From contig CM037781.1 in NCBI GenBank assembly GCA_021229015.1, positions 71,688,903 through 71,752,902 on the forward strand: a DNA stretch of 64,000 nt, read 5' to 3'. The notes below the pieces were generated by a model. It searched no databases. It was not told the DNA's origin and saw nothing but the letters and a program-made list of their open reading frames with translations. Positions 55,801-64,000 of this stretch are shown in pieces (position 1 is the stretch's first letter; each line of letters begins with the position of its first letter). Origin of the DNA: Solen grandis (Eukaryota; Mollusca; Bivalvia; Adapedonta; Solenidae). The position numbers and the translations under genes were made by a program.

Positions 55801-58800
55801 GTTCCATGTTGAAACACTGTCCACACTGTTCATTGCAATTCTGGCCGTACGTTCTATTCGTACAAGCTAAGAAAAAATAATAATACTGGACGGGTACAAC
55901 TATCGTTTAGCATCTTATAAAGTGAATAAGATAAGCATACCCCATGAGTATTTTAAAGAAAAAAAAACAACACTTTATTAACTTGAGAAAAAATGCAAAA
56001 CCTGGAAAATATAGATGCTTGACTACCATATGTTTTCATTACATTTTTTACATACTAAAGCATTGAACATTAATATTAGACACCATACCTGTATATCAAC
56101 TTTAATGACCAAACAAGTATTGATGAAAAAAATACTCTATGGATCTACAAGATTATATTTTTCAGATGGAAGAGAAACGGATTAATCATAAATTAGATAA
56201 TGTTTATAAACAAATTAATTTCTTGTTTCGTTTCTGAACAGGATTGCTTGCATATCAGAATTGCTTGTATAAAACACATTTTACATCGGTGTATTCTCCC
56301 TCATTTTTTTCATTCCGTTTAAATAATTCCTTTATTTCGATATTATCACTCAATGATGTTAAATATTTTGCTTATTCAAGATCAATTGCATTATGGAAGT
56401 CGAAATTGAATAGAAATATGTTGTAATAATTAAAGTTGAGGATAACATCCTCCTCCTGAAAGGGAGAAGGTGCTTGACTCATAGGTCTCTTGTTCAAGTA
56501 ATAAACTTCGTTGGTAAAAGCAGTTCATCAGAGGGAACAAACATCTAGTTTTAATATCTCCTGTAGCTGTCAGAGCGTAAGAGTTAATTACATTCTAAAT
56601 CTTTAACATTATAAATATACTCGACTGTTGTTACTCTATAACATTATAAATATAATTGACTATCGTTACATACCTCGATACACACTTTTTATGTGATTGT
56701 GTGCTACTGACTGACGTAAGAAGTCATTTATTTGTTCTGTTTTCAGGAGTGCTTTCGAAATAGAAGTGCCCGTAAACATCTTTATAAATGTAATCGTAAG
56801 TTTATAGAGATTGTCATGAATACAAAACATTGAATCATGCTTCATTATGCATAACTGTATTTAAATGTACGCATTTTTTGGTTGAAAATAATTAATTAGT
56901 ACGTTTAAATTTCGAACACACATAGAACATTGACAAAGCGGGTGACGTATGGTGTCCAGTGATGCTATACAGTTTTATCACGAACATTTGTGATAATATA
57001 TGATTGTATAAGTATACAGATTCAACTGCTGATTACATTGCAAAGAAATCCTGTCAGCTTTTCATTATTGTATATTGACTGCAATTCTAACAAGACTCGC
57101 ATCTTTCTCTCTATATAGAAAGAAGAGGAAATTCGCAACAAAACACGGGTCGCAGTGCGCGGGCACGCGCTCGCATCGATGACGTAACAAAATGACGTTA
57201 CATTTGTTTTTACAAGATATAAGTAAAATAAGTGTAATGAATTATATTTTGACCAATGGCATAGCAGTATTTTTTTCTCCCAAAAATTCGATCGGTATTA
57301 CTTGTTAAACTGCTAAGTTTAACGGGTTCTGAATTAACTGCATTTGTGCGCAAACGTGTTGAGGTGGGATTAGAGGCGTGGCCATAAAATCAATGTTCCG
57401 ACAATGATGAAATGATGAAACAGTAAAGAAGTTCGTCTTTTTATTCCCCTAACGGTGTTTACACCGGAAAAAAACTCTAGGTTTGCCCTCCGTCTGTCTG
57501 TCCGTCCAGAAATCTGGATCCTGTGGTAACTTAAAACCGTTTAAGATAATATGAAACTTGGTATATGAATAGATTCTGTATGTCATTTTGTGTGTGCGTT
57601 TTTTTCTCAGACCAAAATTCTGGTTGCTATGGTAACGGAAAAATTATGTACCTCTCCGGTAGGGGACTCATGTATTGCGTGCAACACCAGTTACTTGTTT
57701 TATTTAGAATGAACTGTTAATTAGCAATGAGACCGATGCGAATGTAGACAAGAATTATATTCTTATAGTAATAATAATAGTGACATCTAATAAACAACAG
57801 CAAAAACAACAACAACAACAACAACAACAAATCGCAAATATAAGTGAATATAGCTTCAAGTGTTCACTGATTCCCTCAATACTTATACGCCCATAATTAT
57901 TTTTTTCCTTATCACAACTTTAAACAAAAAATGTGTGACTTTTACTTTATCGTTACAAATGTCATTTTTACCTAAAGTCATCCGCATTGAATGTATTTAA
58001 TACATGTAATTCAATATTCCCTAAGAGTACCAATCTTACGTGTCGCTTCCATTTGGAAAAAGCGATTGCAACATGCCTATTTCTAGACATGGGCCACATT
58101 TGAAATTATATTTGCATGAGCAGTCTAGAAGCAGATTTGATTGGACGGGAAACGTTTATGGGCGGGAACTTTGGCAGTATCGTCAAAACATAATTCCATA
58201 CATTAAGTTAGTTTATGTTTGTTATCGAGGGTTTAACAAATCTAACCATTCAAGCTCGGCGCAATCGAAAATGTTTATTTTGCGAATTATAGAGGACAGT
58301 TAGATATTACAATATAAAAAAGAGGTTAAGGCCCATTATTCTTCCAAAAGCAATGTATGTTCTTCAAACAGAAAAGCAAAATTTGTGCGACAGATTTGTT
58401 GAAAGATGCAATCTGTTCATACTCATTGACCACAACATTACTACAAAGCATAAATAAGAAATAATATTTTTACTTAAGATCATTCAGTTGTTTACAAAAA
58501 TACCTAATTTGCATATTCCGCATATCTTCGTCAAGTTTGTAACGTTTCACCCAGACATTCCGTATGTTTCCATTAACAAATAACGAGTGCATAAATTAAT
58601 AACGAAGCAGATAAACACATTTTGATTCGGCGACGGTTTTTCTATTTCAAATAATGTCCGATTTCAGACCGTCTTCGGGAATACTCGCCAATGCAAAATG
58701 TAAACAATGGGTGTATTTTGACATCCGTCCAAAACACTAAATTGCGTAATTAACATTTTCAATACCGTTATTTTACAGCAGATATTTGCACATGTACTTT

Positions 58801-61800
58801 TATGTACCATTTGTGTTAGTCTACAATATGTCAATGGGCCTTTAAAGTAATTTAAAAAAAGTGTAAGAAAAGAATATAATCAACACACATACAATCAATG
58901 CATATTTCTTTATTTATTATCGTCAGTTGTTTTTAGGGAAAACCAAATATAGAAGCAATTTAACCAGTAGGTTCCGCGTTTCAAGAAAAAAGTGCGGATG
59001 AAAAATGACGAATATCGGATTAAAATCGAAAAAATCGATGTCTACCTGTGTTTTGTTGTGTATTTGTGTAACCACAGACTCCTCGTTCTATATCAATCGG
59101 GCTTCGCCCTCGTGATATAATATGCTCCTGAACTCGAAACTGTGGTTAAATCAGATAGAGAGTATTTCTTAAATAAACGAATGGGAAAAAATCCTATATG
59201 TATTTGTTTCATATACCCAGTTGTATATTTGTCTTAAGTTTAATATATTTAATATCAATGGCACAGAATTTTCCACAGAAATTAGTAACACAAAATTTTG
59301 GGGATTGGAATACACTGTTTACATATCTTATTAGCTTCCGCCATCTATGTAATATTAAGGCGTTTTTGTTACAAACAAAATATGAACAGAAATACAAACC
59401 TTCACCACAGCTGACACCTGTATACCCGGGCAGACACTTGCCCGAGGGACACAACTCGTCCGAGATATCACAGGGAGGACCATCACAGTGGCAGGTCCTG
59501 CAGTCGGGACCGAACGTTCCGGATGGACACACTATTGATAGGAGCAGAGGCGCAATATTAAGGTATGCTGTATCTTAAATAAAACTAAGTTTTCCAACAT
59601 TCCCACATAATATCAAATTCAAATAATTGGATTTTCTATTAAAAATGATCTTAATTTACACTTTTATTTATATGAACGCCTTCCTTGTTTGTGTGTTAAT
59701 GGTTATCAATACCGCAAGGAATGAATTCAATATTCTTTCTCTCTCTCTCTCTTCGGGTTTCAGACCTGAACATTACACTCACTTCAAACCTCTAAATTCA
59801 ATGGACAACAGTCTTGTTTGTACATGTATGAGCATACCTTGATCGCAGCTGACTCCAATATACCCAGGCAGACACTTGCCCGAGGGACACACCCCGACCC
59901 AGATATCACAAGGAGAACCGTCACAGTGGCAGGTCCTACAGTCGGGGCCGAACGTTCCGGATGGACACTCTTTTGATATGAACAGAAATGCAAAATTATG
60001 GTTTGCAGTTTCCTAAATAAGCATTTTTTTCTAAAATAATTATTTTAAATGTTTTATCACATGATATTAGGTTCATATCCCTTGATTACGTAATGATTGT
60101 GCTGTCTAGAGGAGGCCCCCATTATACTGAACCACCCGCATAACCACCTGACCAGCCAGACTCCTATTGTCTTAAAGCCAACTGCTGTTAATTTGCAGGT
60201 AAACCGAAACGGCAGTCGTCCATGACTGTGTGATAAGCATACCTTAATGCAAATTGAATGACACGTTCACTGATTAACAGTCATTTGTCGAGTGATACCT
60301 CAGGTACCACCAGACTTACATGTTGTCTGCCTAGCCATCTAATAATTGAACAAAAATAGGCAATTACCTAAACTTTGTATCAGTTAAAACTATTCTAGAA
60401 AGATGCAGTTTCAGAAAATGCATAAAGAGTAAATAAGAATGCATTTAGCCGCTAAAACAACAACTAAGTTGGGCATTAAAATTTAATTGGCATCGACACA
60501 TTTTCACTAGAGCCCAAAGGAATGAAAGAAAAATTAACTTTGACTAAATCTCTTCAACGAAATGTTTAATTCACTTTCCTCTACATGAAATTTTAAATCT
60601 TGAAATAAAAATCGGGCTAATCAACTGCTAGGTTGATGAACTTACACATTAAAACGGGCTCCAGAAGTTCTTGTATGAAGACTTTTTCCAGATCGACAAT
60701 TATACATTCAATGTTAAGTTCGAACCTTGTACCAGCATATATTCCCTTCCACATTTTTGACGAAATGTGTTTAAAGTAAAAAAAAAATTCTCAGTCTTAA
60801 ACAGAACTATCTTTACACTATGGAGTCTCCGTGTTTGTTTGTTTTATTTTTATTTTTATCCGGGTCTGTAAACATAACTCGAGTCAAATACAAGTGCACA
60901 GCACTTATTCAACTTATAAATGTAACTGGAGTCAAATACATGTGAACAGAACTACTTAATGATATGGCTTTGCGCAGGTAAAAGATAGAAGAATATCGCT
61001 AACAGTTTAAAGCTCGGTCCCACTAGGCACTTTTGTTTCCCTTGGGGAAACATTGATGGCCTCGGGAAGGGTCGGGAACAGGTTCCCCGGATTCCCGTGG
61101 AAGCTTGTGTGGAGTCATCGAGAGGCATTTGGAGAGCTGCAAAAATTTCAATGCGTGCATTGAATTTTTTCCCGATGTGTTACCGACGTTTTATTTAGAA
61201 AACAGGCGAAGGAAATATCCGCGGAGCTTCCTGGAGGGAAAGCATTCACTAGGCTTCCACGAAATATATTTCCTCCCAGGAAATCCCGGAGCTTCGGTGA
61301 CGTCCGCAAAGGGGGGGGAGGGACCCGAATGTTCGGCGACCTTTCTCTGACCAATTCCCGATCTTCTGGTTGAATCCCAGAATATTCGCAAAAATTCGGC
61401 GAGGCTTAAAAAGCACACTCTGAAATTCGTCGCTGTTTTGGTAAATCTTAGACTTGGACGGTCAACATTGCTGTACATTGCGGGGGCATCCCCATAAACC
61501 GCCAAAGTCTTCTCTTGATTTTGTCTCTTAATTCCACCATCAAATTCTCACAATCTCCTAGACACCTAGGATATTTCACAATTACTCAACGATACATCCC
61601 CTAATCTACGAGGATATTCCCCCTGCTGATGCTTCAAATTCGGTGAAGTTCCGGGACACCTCTGCATTTCTAGAAGCATTTTAACCATACCCGAAACATT
61701 AGTGAATCCCGAACCCTAATTAATGCCATTTCTAATGGGACAGCTCCGTATTTGTTGACTCAACATCGGGAGCCGTCGGGAGTAGAGTTATGTATTTCTA

Positions 61801-63494
61801 TATCACCGATAATTTTTCCCAGTGGAACTATAGCATTATATACCTTCCCCCACACACACCAGCGGAAAAACTTTGGATCCGGGTCAGTGTGAGATTTTTT
61901 TTTTCAATAACAACATTTAACACCTTATGAGAATAGTTTCTTCAACAAAGTATAGATCTACAGTAAATAATAAATAATAAATGCCATAAATAAAATACTA
62001 GAGTAAACTCACCGCCATATACCTCCACCTCACAATACACTGTCAGTAATTTTCCCATCTGTTGTAGAGTCACATATCGAGCCAGTATGTCAGGATCAAA
62101 TGCCACATTTATAAACACACCAGAAGTTGGGAACGTTTTTGTAGCATCTCCCTTGTTCCCTTTCAGGAGGTGAAGGTAGATGTTCATATTGTTGAAGGTT
62201 TCTACAGAAAGGGTATGGTGTGATATGTATATTTATAAAATTTGTGTTAGAATAAGGATAATAATAAGCAAGTTGGTAAAATATAATGGAAGATGTGTAA
62301 GTAGTCACTTAATGAATGATATGACTGTATTACTGTCATCATGCATAGATTTGTGAGGGAACGATTTCGGATTACATTTATTTCCGAAAGATATGTGACG
62401 TATACTTTGTACATAATGTACACCGGAAGTTTGGAACGTTTTTACAGGATTTCCCTTTTCCTCCACGCGATGCAGGTAGATGTTCTTGTTGTTGAAGGTT
62501 TCTACAGAAAATAATGTTTGTGTTGTAGACAAATAAGATTTTCTGCTAGATATCGTCAGGATAGATCCATGTATTGTTGAACAATTAGAAAAGAAAATAT
62601 CATATACGATCACATATTGATTCAAAATAAATAACCATTATACGATAAAAACATTTGATAGTTTAAATCTCTGCATTTAAATCATATACATGTACATGTA
62701 GTTTAATACACACGCCGTATTATGTGAGTCTTGATAATAATATTATTCAATAAAAAAGACATTCACCATTGCCTAAATAAATAAATAAATAAATAAATAA
62801 ATATATCTGATACCATTGAACATGCTTCGTAATTCGTCTTAAGAATTACACAGGAAAAGAAATCATGACATTTACACATGAACTTATGAATGATAAAATC
62901 CTATAGTAAATATCTGAAATATATTTACCTCCAAAACCGGTCCGTCCATAGACCACCAGTTTAAATATTCGGAATGCACCTCCCAGGTCCACACGTATCC
63001 AGGGGTGCAACTGATTCTTGGTAGCTGCACAACAGTAACACGTGTTTGAGTCCAGTGATCCCAGTAGCTTACCGTCAACAGCATGCCTCGCGTTGAAGCT
63101 GGCTTTTAGAAAAGTTGAGCTCATTGTTACCGTCTTCCTCAGCGCTACGTTTGCACCTGAATTGAATTTTGTCTTGTTGGGTAGAATGCAAATAACACAC
63201 TCATTAAATATACATTACATACTCGCACTAATACAGATTCTATTCAGTGTTAAATATTTACCATCTGAAAGCTGTACTAAAAAATCGTCTGTAAGGCATG
63301 GGTTTCAAGTTACCTGTCAAATGTAGTTTATCATTGGAGTGGAAAATGATACCTACTTATATTGCACGAATCTCCGCGCCATTCAATGTCGCACGATTTG
63401 TTTGGACACTGTCCTGTTACGTGATTACATAACACGTTATTCATACAGTGACAAACGCTTTGGCATCTATCTCCGTATATCCCGTCCGAGCATT
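49782..63494 (-). CDS. EGF-like/discoidin-domain transmembrane receptor (5' incomplete)
   Basis: Fourteen exons, in transcription order: 63494-63357, 63156-62929, 62201-62013, 59969-59838, 59531-59400, 55866-55732, 54601-54467, 53942-53805, 53123-52986, 52672-52448, 52066-51872, 51743-51609, 50776-50668, 49887-49782. All have AG/GT borders and join in one frame: 2135 nt, about 710 codons. The order is EGF, discoidin, six EGF, discoidin, EGF, transmembrane, cytoplasmic tail. EGF modules follow the GTYGxxC...CxxGYxGxxC pattern of MEGF/Draper/SREC receptors; discoidin modules resemble F5/8C or fucolectin domains that bind sugars or lipids. The likely role is recognition of ligands, cells or debris at the surface; this is inferred. 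The signal peptide and first exons lie beyond 64000. No kinase or phosphatase domain follows. Confidence 0.85.
49963..50626 (-). mobile_element. HINE-like element filling the last receptor intron
   Basis: Minus strand, same orientation as the gene. 5' end at 50626 (AGCTCACCTAATCAC), then a CGTCGTTCGTCGTTCGTCGT-type tract; core units include the perfect X-box GTTGCCATGGCAAC (50404-50417); 3' CAAGTGAGCG, GGCTCTC hairpin remnant and CTTGTTT ending at 49963. The element covers most of the 780-bp intron and its start lies 41 bp from the splice donor. Confidence 0.75.
50668..50776 (-). CDS. Receptor exon: transmembrane helix
   Basis: 109 nt, entering in phase 1 and leaving in phase 2. After VYSKKTYG comes a strongly hydrophobic run, VIIGGIIGPLFLIVIVIIVV, ending in the basic stop-transfer YRKHCR. 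The glycine-rich GGIIG could pack helices. Acceptor TATACAG, donor GTACGT. The phase change marks the boundary between repeated modules and the unique 3' part. Confidence 0.88.
51609..51743 (-). CDS. Receptor exon: juxtamembrane EGF-like module
   Basis: 135 nt, phase 1-1: ECRQGTYGSMCEHNCHCAGP, then CNTETGHCPSGVCLSGYTGQ. Acceptor CATCAG, donor GTGGGT. It joins directly to the transmembrane exon. Confidence 0.88.
51872..52066 (-). CDS. Receptor exon: second half of discoidin-like domain 2
   Basis: 195 nt, phase 1-1: QGIYDVKLYLHNSSDNYDRV, then VRPVKARYLTILYVGFTTL and AVCELQAYTG, the closing strand. Acceptor TTTTTCAG, donor GTAAGT. NSS is a potential N-glycosylation site. Confidence 0.88.
52448..52672 (-). 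CDS. Receptor exon: first half of discoidin-like domain 2
   Basis: 225 nt, phase 1-1: TNVAFKANVSMSSVLSWTDW, AVDGIFPEDLDDQACQCCAA, LSPWLRIDFGSIYMIFDIII. Same layout as domain 1 (NVAF start, AVDG, CQCCAAT, PWLRIDFG). Acceptor GCTTAG, donor GTAGAC. Confidence 0.88.
52986..53123 (-). CDS. Receptor exon: EGF-like module
   Basis: 138 nt, phase 1-1: ECTDGTYGPGCWKHCGHCFA, then CTPSTGLCENGCTQGFIGAY. Acceptor CCTACAG, donor GTAATT. It is the last EGF module before discoidin domain 2. Confidence 0.85.
53334..53560 (+). mobile_element. tRNA-derived SINE in a receptor intron
   Basis: GCTCAGTGGGAG (A-box-like, about 53341) and GGTTCAAATCC (53391-53401, a good B box) have tRNA-like spacing. The body continues past 53540; it includes GTTGTTATGGCAAC (53436-53449), one of the X-box-like palindrome variants. 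No A-tail is clear. It is inserted antisense to the gene between the 53805 and 53123 exons. Confidence 0.55.
53805..53942 (-). CDS. Receptor exon: EGF-like module
   Basis: 138 nt, phase 1-1: ECSNITFGINCEGECGHCKN, then CNPVTGECANGCSDGYRGAL. Acceptor GTTTCAG, donor GTAAGT. NIT is a potential N-glycosylation site. Confidence 0.85.
54467..54601 (-). CDS. Receptor exon: EGF-like module
   Basis: 135 nt, phase 1-1: CRNKTYGQNCSAHCGKCLNN, then EPCDTVSGSCSLCTAGYTGI. Acceptor CTGCCAG, donor GTAATT. NKT is a potential N-glycosylation site. Confidence 0.85.
55732..55866 (-). CDS. Receptor exon: EGF-like module
   Basis: 135 nt, phase 1-1: CTNRTYGQNCNEQCGQCFNM, then EPCDNVDGSCTLCSPGYTGK. A close paralogue of the next exon (54467-54601), an older duplicated pair. 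Acceptor TTTCTTAG, donor GTATAT. Confidence 0.85.
57446..57700 (+). mobile_element. Short hairpin-ended repeat in a receptor intron
   Basis: 5' CCCCTAACGG overlaps a perfect hairpin CGGTGT-TT-ACACCG (57453-57466). Then CTAGGTTTGCCCTCCGTCTG, a GTCCGTCC tract and GTTGCTATGGTAAC (57623-57636). 3' CCGGTAGGGG (57656-57665) is the complement of the 5' end with one mismatch, followed by hairpin TTGCGTGCAA and CTTGTTT. The end logic is the same as in the HINE-like family though the sequences differ. The 9605 repeat is a relative. Confidence 0.6.
57805..57830. repeat. AAC trinucleotide microsatellite
   Basis: Uninterrupted AAC repeat of about eight units within the 3.5-kb intron between EGF exons. 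The remainder of that intron (55867-59399) shows no exon other than the repeat described at 57446-57700. Confidence 0.85.
59400..59531 (-). CDS. Receptor exon: EGF-like module, duplicate copy 2
   Basis: 132 nt, phase 1-1: CPSGTFGPDCRTCHCDGPPC, then CPSGKCLPGYTGVSCGE. Donor GTTTGT is weaker than its sister's GTATGC. Most differences from the sister exon are silent or conservative, consistent with recent duplication under constraint. Confidence 0.85.
59838..59969 (-). CDS. Receptor exon: EGF-like module, duplicate copy 1
   Basis: 132 nt, phase 1-1: CPSGTFGPDCRTCHCDGSPC, then CPSGKCLPGYIGVSCDQ. Nearly identical to the next exon at 59400-59531, including intron sequence upstream of the acceptor (both have an ATTGATA/TTTGATA start and a similar AGAAATGCAAAATTA stretch). 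A recent tandem duplication of about 438 bp. Confidence 0.85.
61010..61830. mobile_element. Possible inverted-repeat element in a receptor intron
   Basis: AGCTCGGTCCCACTAGG at about 61011-61027 partly matches the reverse complement of CCAGTGGAACTATAGC at about 61818-61833. Between them the DNA is GC-richer than the surroundings, with recurring TCCCGGA/GGGAA words. Overlapping short frames here have no domain. No target duplication could be fixed, so the call is tentative. Confidence 0.3.
62013..62201 (-). CDS. Receptor exon: second half of discoidin-like domain 1
   Basis: 189 nt, phase 1-1. ETFNNMNIYLHLLKGNKGDA, then VAFDPDILARYVTLQQMGK and LTVYCEVEVYG, the last being the typical closing strand (L.VCEVEV.G) of fucolectin/F5/8C domains. 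Acceptor TTCTGTAG, donor GTGAGT. Confidence 0.85.
62420..62501 (-). pseudogene. Decayed duplicate of the discoidin second-half exon
   Basis: Following an identical TTTCTGTAG acceptor, the 82 bp read ETFNNKNIYLHRVEEKGNPV and then KTFQTSGV, closely matching the start of the functional exon at 62201-62013 (ETFNNMNIYLHLLKGNKGDA). After GGTGT the similarity stops and no usable remainder or donor of the domain is seen. It lies 0.22 kb upstream of the functional exon, so it is probably a tandem exon duplicate that lost its 3' half. Use as an alternative exon is possible but would truncate the domain. Confidence 0.65.
62774..62802. repeat. AAAT tetranucleotide microsatellite
   Basis: About seven AAAT units in the intron between the two halves of discoidin domain 1. 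Confidence 0.85.
62929..63156 (-). CDS. Receptor exon: first half of discoidin-like domain 1
   Basis: 228 nt, phase 1-1. It begins ANVALRKTVTMSSTF, has AVDGKLLGSLDSNTCYCCAA and HPWIRVDLGGAFRIFKLVVY, the sequence pattern of F5/8C-like domains (NVAL start, AVDG, PW.RVDLG). The Cys cluster CYCC is shared with domain 2 (CQCC). Confidence 0.85.
63357..63494 (-). CDS. Receptor exon 1 in window: EGF-like module
   Basis: 138 nt, phase 1-1. ECSDGIYGDRCQSVCHCMNN, then CNHVTGQCPNKSCDIEW and GDSCN, eight Cys in the laminin/MEGF-like spacing. Acceptor TTCAG, donor GTAGGT. Earlier exons must exist upstream; 63495-64000 shows no further exon. Confidence 0.85.
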
Positions 63495-64000
63495 CTGAAG
63501 AACGTGAGAAAATAGGAACACATATTTGTATTTTGTATGCAGTATTTTGATAAAGAATTATGCTACACTTATATTAAAAAATGTTTTAATAAACTTATTC
63601 GTTTTACGTCGATTAGGAAAATAGTTCTCCCAACTTAATTAATCTCTGTCGAGTTTGGAACAGTACCTTTCCATGCCCTAAGTACTAGTTCAACACAGGA
63701 ACCATCGACAGCGGTTAGTGTAATTTGTAAGATCTTGTTTCAAAATCGAAATGAAATAAAACAAAAGATTTAAGCGAAATGGATTAAACAGAAAGACAGT
63801 CGAGTTAATTATACTAAATGATGAAAATAAAAATGGAGTGAAGTTTCATACCATCCTTATTTTTGGTGTTTTCACTAGTGAGGTTATAACATAACTTAAT
63901 TTACCATACCAGAAGTGGTTCTTTACACTAGAATTGTGATCGAATGTGCATATACAGCGAACTAGCTCTTCGAAAATGATAAAATATTGGGGTATCTTAA
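63495..64000. other. Receptor intron, no further exon seen
   Basis: AT-rich sequence upstream of the first visible receptor exon. No EGF or discoidin motif is readable on the minus strand, so the preceding exon lies beyond the window. Confidence 0.5.

Noticed and set aside
56460..56500. tRNA-like string with TGTTCAAG
   Set aside because: There is no matching A box or cloverleaf; the match is too short.

Overview
This is an AT-rich metazoan nuclear window: a spliced multi-exon receptor gene, Ty3/gypsy retrotransposons, a non-LTR (LINE) relic, tRNA-derived SINEs, and many copies of interspersed repeats that begin AGCTCACCTGAGCAC and end in a GGCC hairpin followed by CTTGTTT. From general knowledge, that repeat family and the EGF/discoidin receptor style suggest a bivalve mollusc. 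This is an inference; no species is claimed. No bacterial features, operons or CRISPR arrays are present.

Layout. 1-6.8 kb: the 3' part of a decayed Ty3/gypsy element on the + strand (gag zinc knuckles, protease, RT/RNase H, integrase, chromodomain-like tail, possible env-like third ORF). 7.6-7.9 kb: a short poly-A retroinsert between 24-bp direct repeats. 8-29 kb: no convincing intact gene, but dense repeats: several copies of the hairpin-ended family (called HINE-like here, for Helentron-associated interspersed elements), one carrying a nested TA-flanked inverted-repeat transposon; an approximately 0.85-kb tandem duplication; an AGGTCA-rich tandem repeat; and a possible decayed gene at 17.3-19.5 kb. 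29.9-33.85 kb: a minus-strand LINE relic split by a 1.6-kb tandem-repeat element. 34.3-35.3 kb: a GC-richer island with a TATA box and a short candidate first exon, followed by two SINE pieces. 36.3 kb: a 100-N assembly gap. 36.4-40.45 kb: three HINE-like copies with different tandemly repeated cores. 40.4-46.2 kb: a second, minus-strand Ty3/gypsy element with several inactivating changes, a tRNA-Leu-type primer binding site and a candidate short LTR; its integrase end abuts a HINE-like copy. 46.2-49.7 kb: no gene recognised.

49.78-63.49 kb (minus strand): the one well-supported host gene, incomplete at its 5' end. Fourteen exons join in frame (2135 nt, about 710 codons) into a type I membrane protein: EGF-like, discoidin-like, six EGF-like modules, discoidin-like, EGF-like, one transmembrane helix, and a short cytoplasmic tail with two tyrosine motifs. 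Almost every extracellular exon is phase 1-1, so modules can be duplicated without breaking frame. A recent tandem exon duplication and a decayed duplicate exon show this happening. The protein resembles MEGF/Draper/SREC-type receptors in its EGF modules, but no tyrosine phosphatase or kinase domain follows.

The main themes to check are the HINE-like family (paired end repeats that co-vary between subfamilies, exchangeable tandem cores, and a repeated perfect RFX X-box palindrome) and the modular receptor gene with its duplicated and decaying exons.
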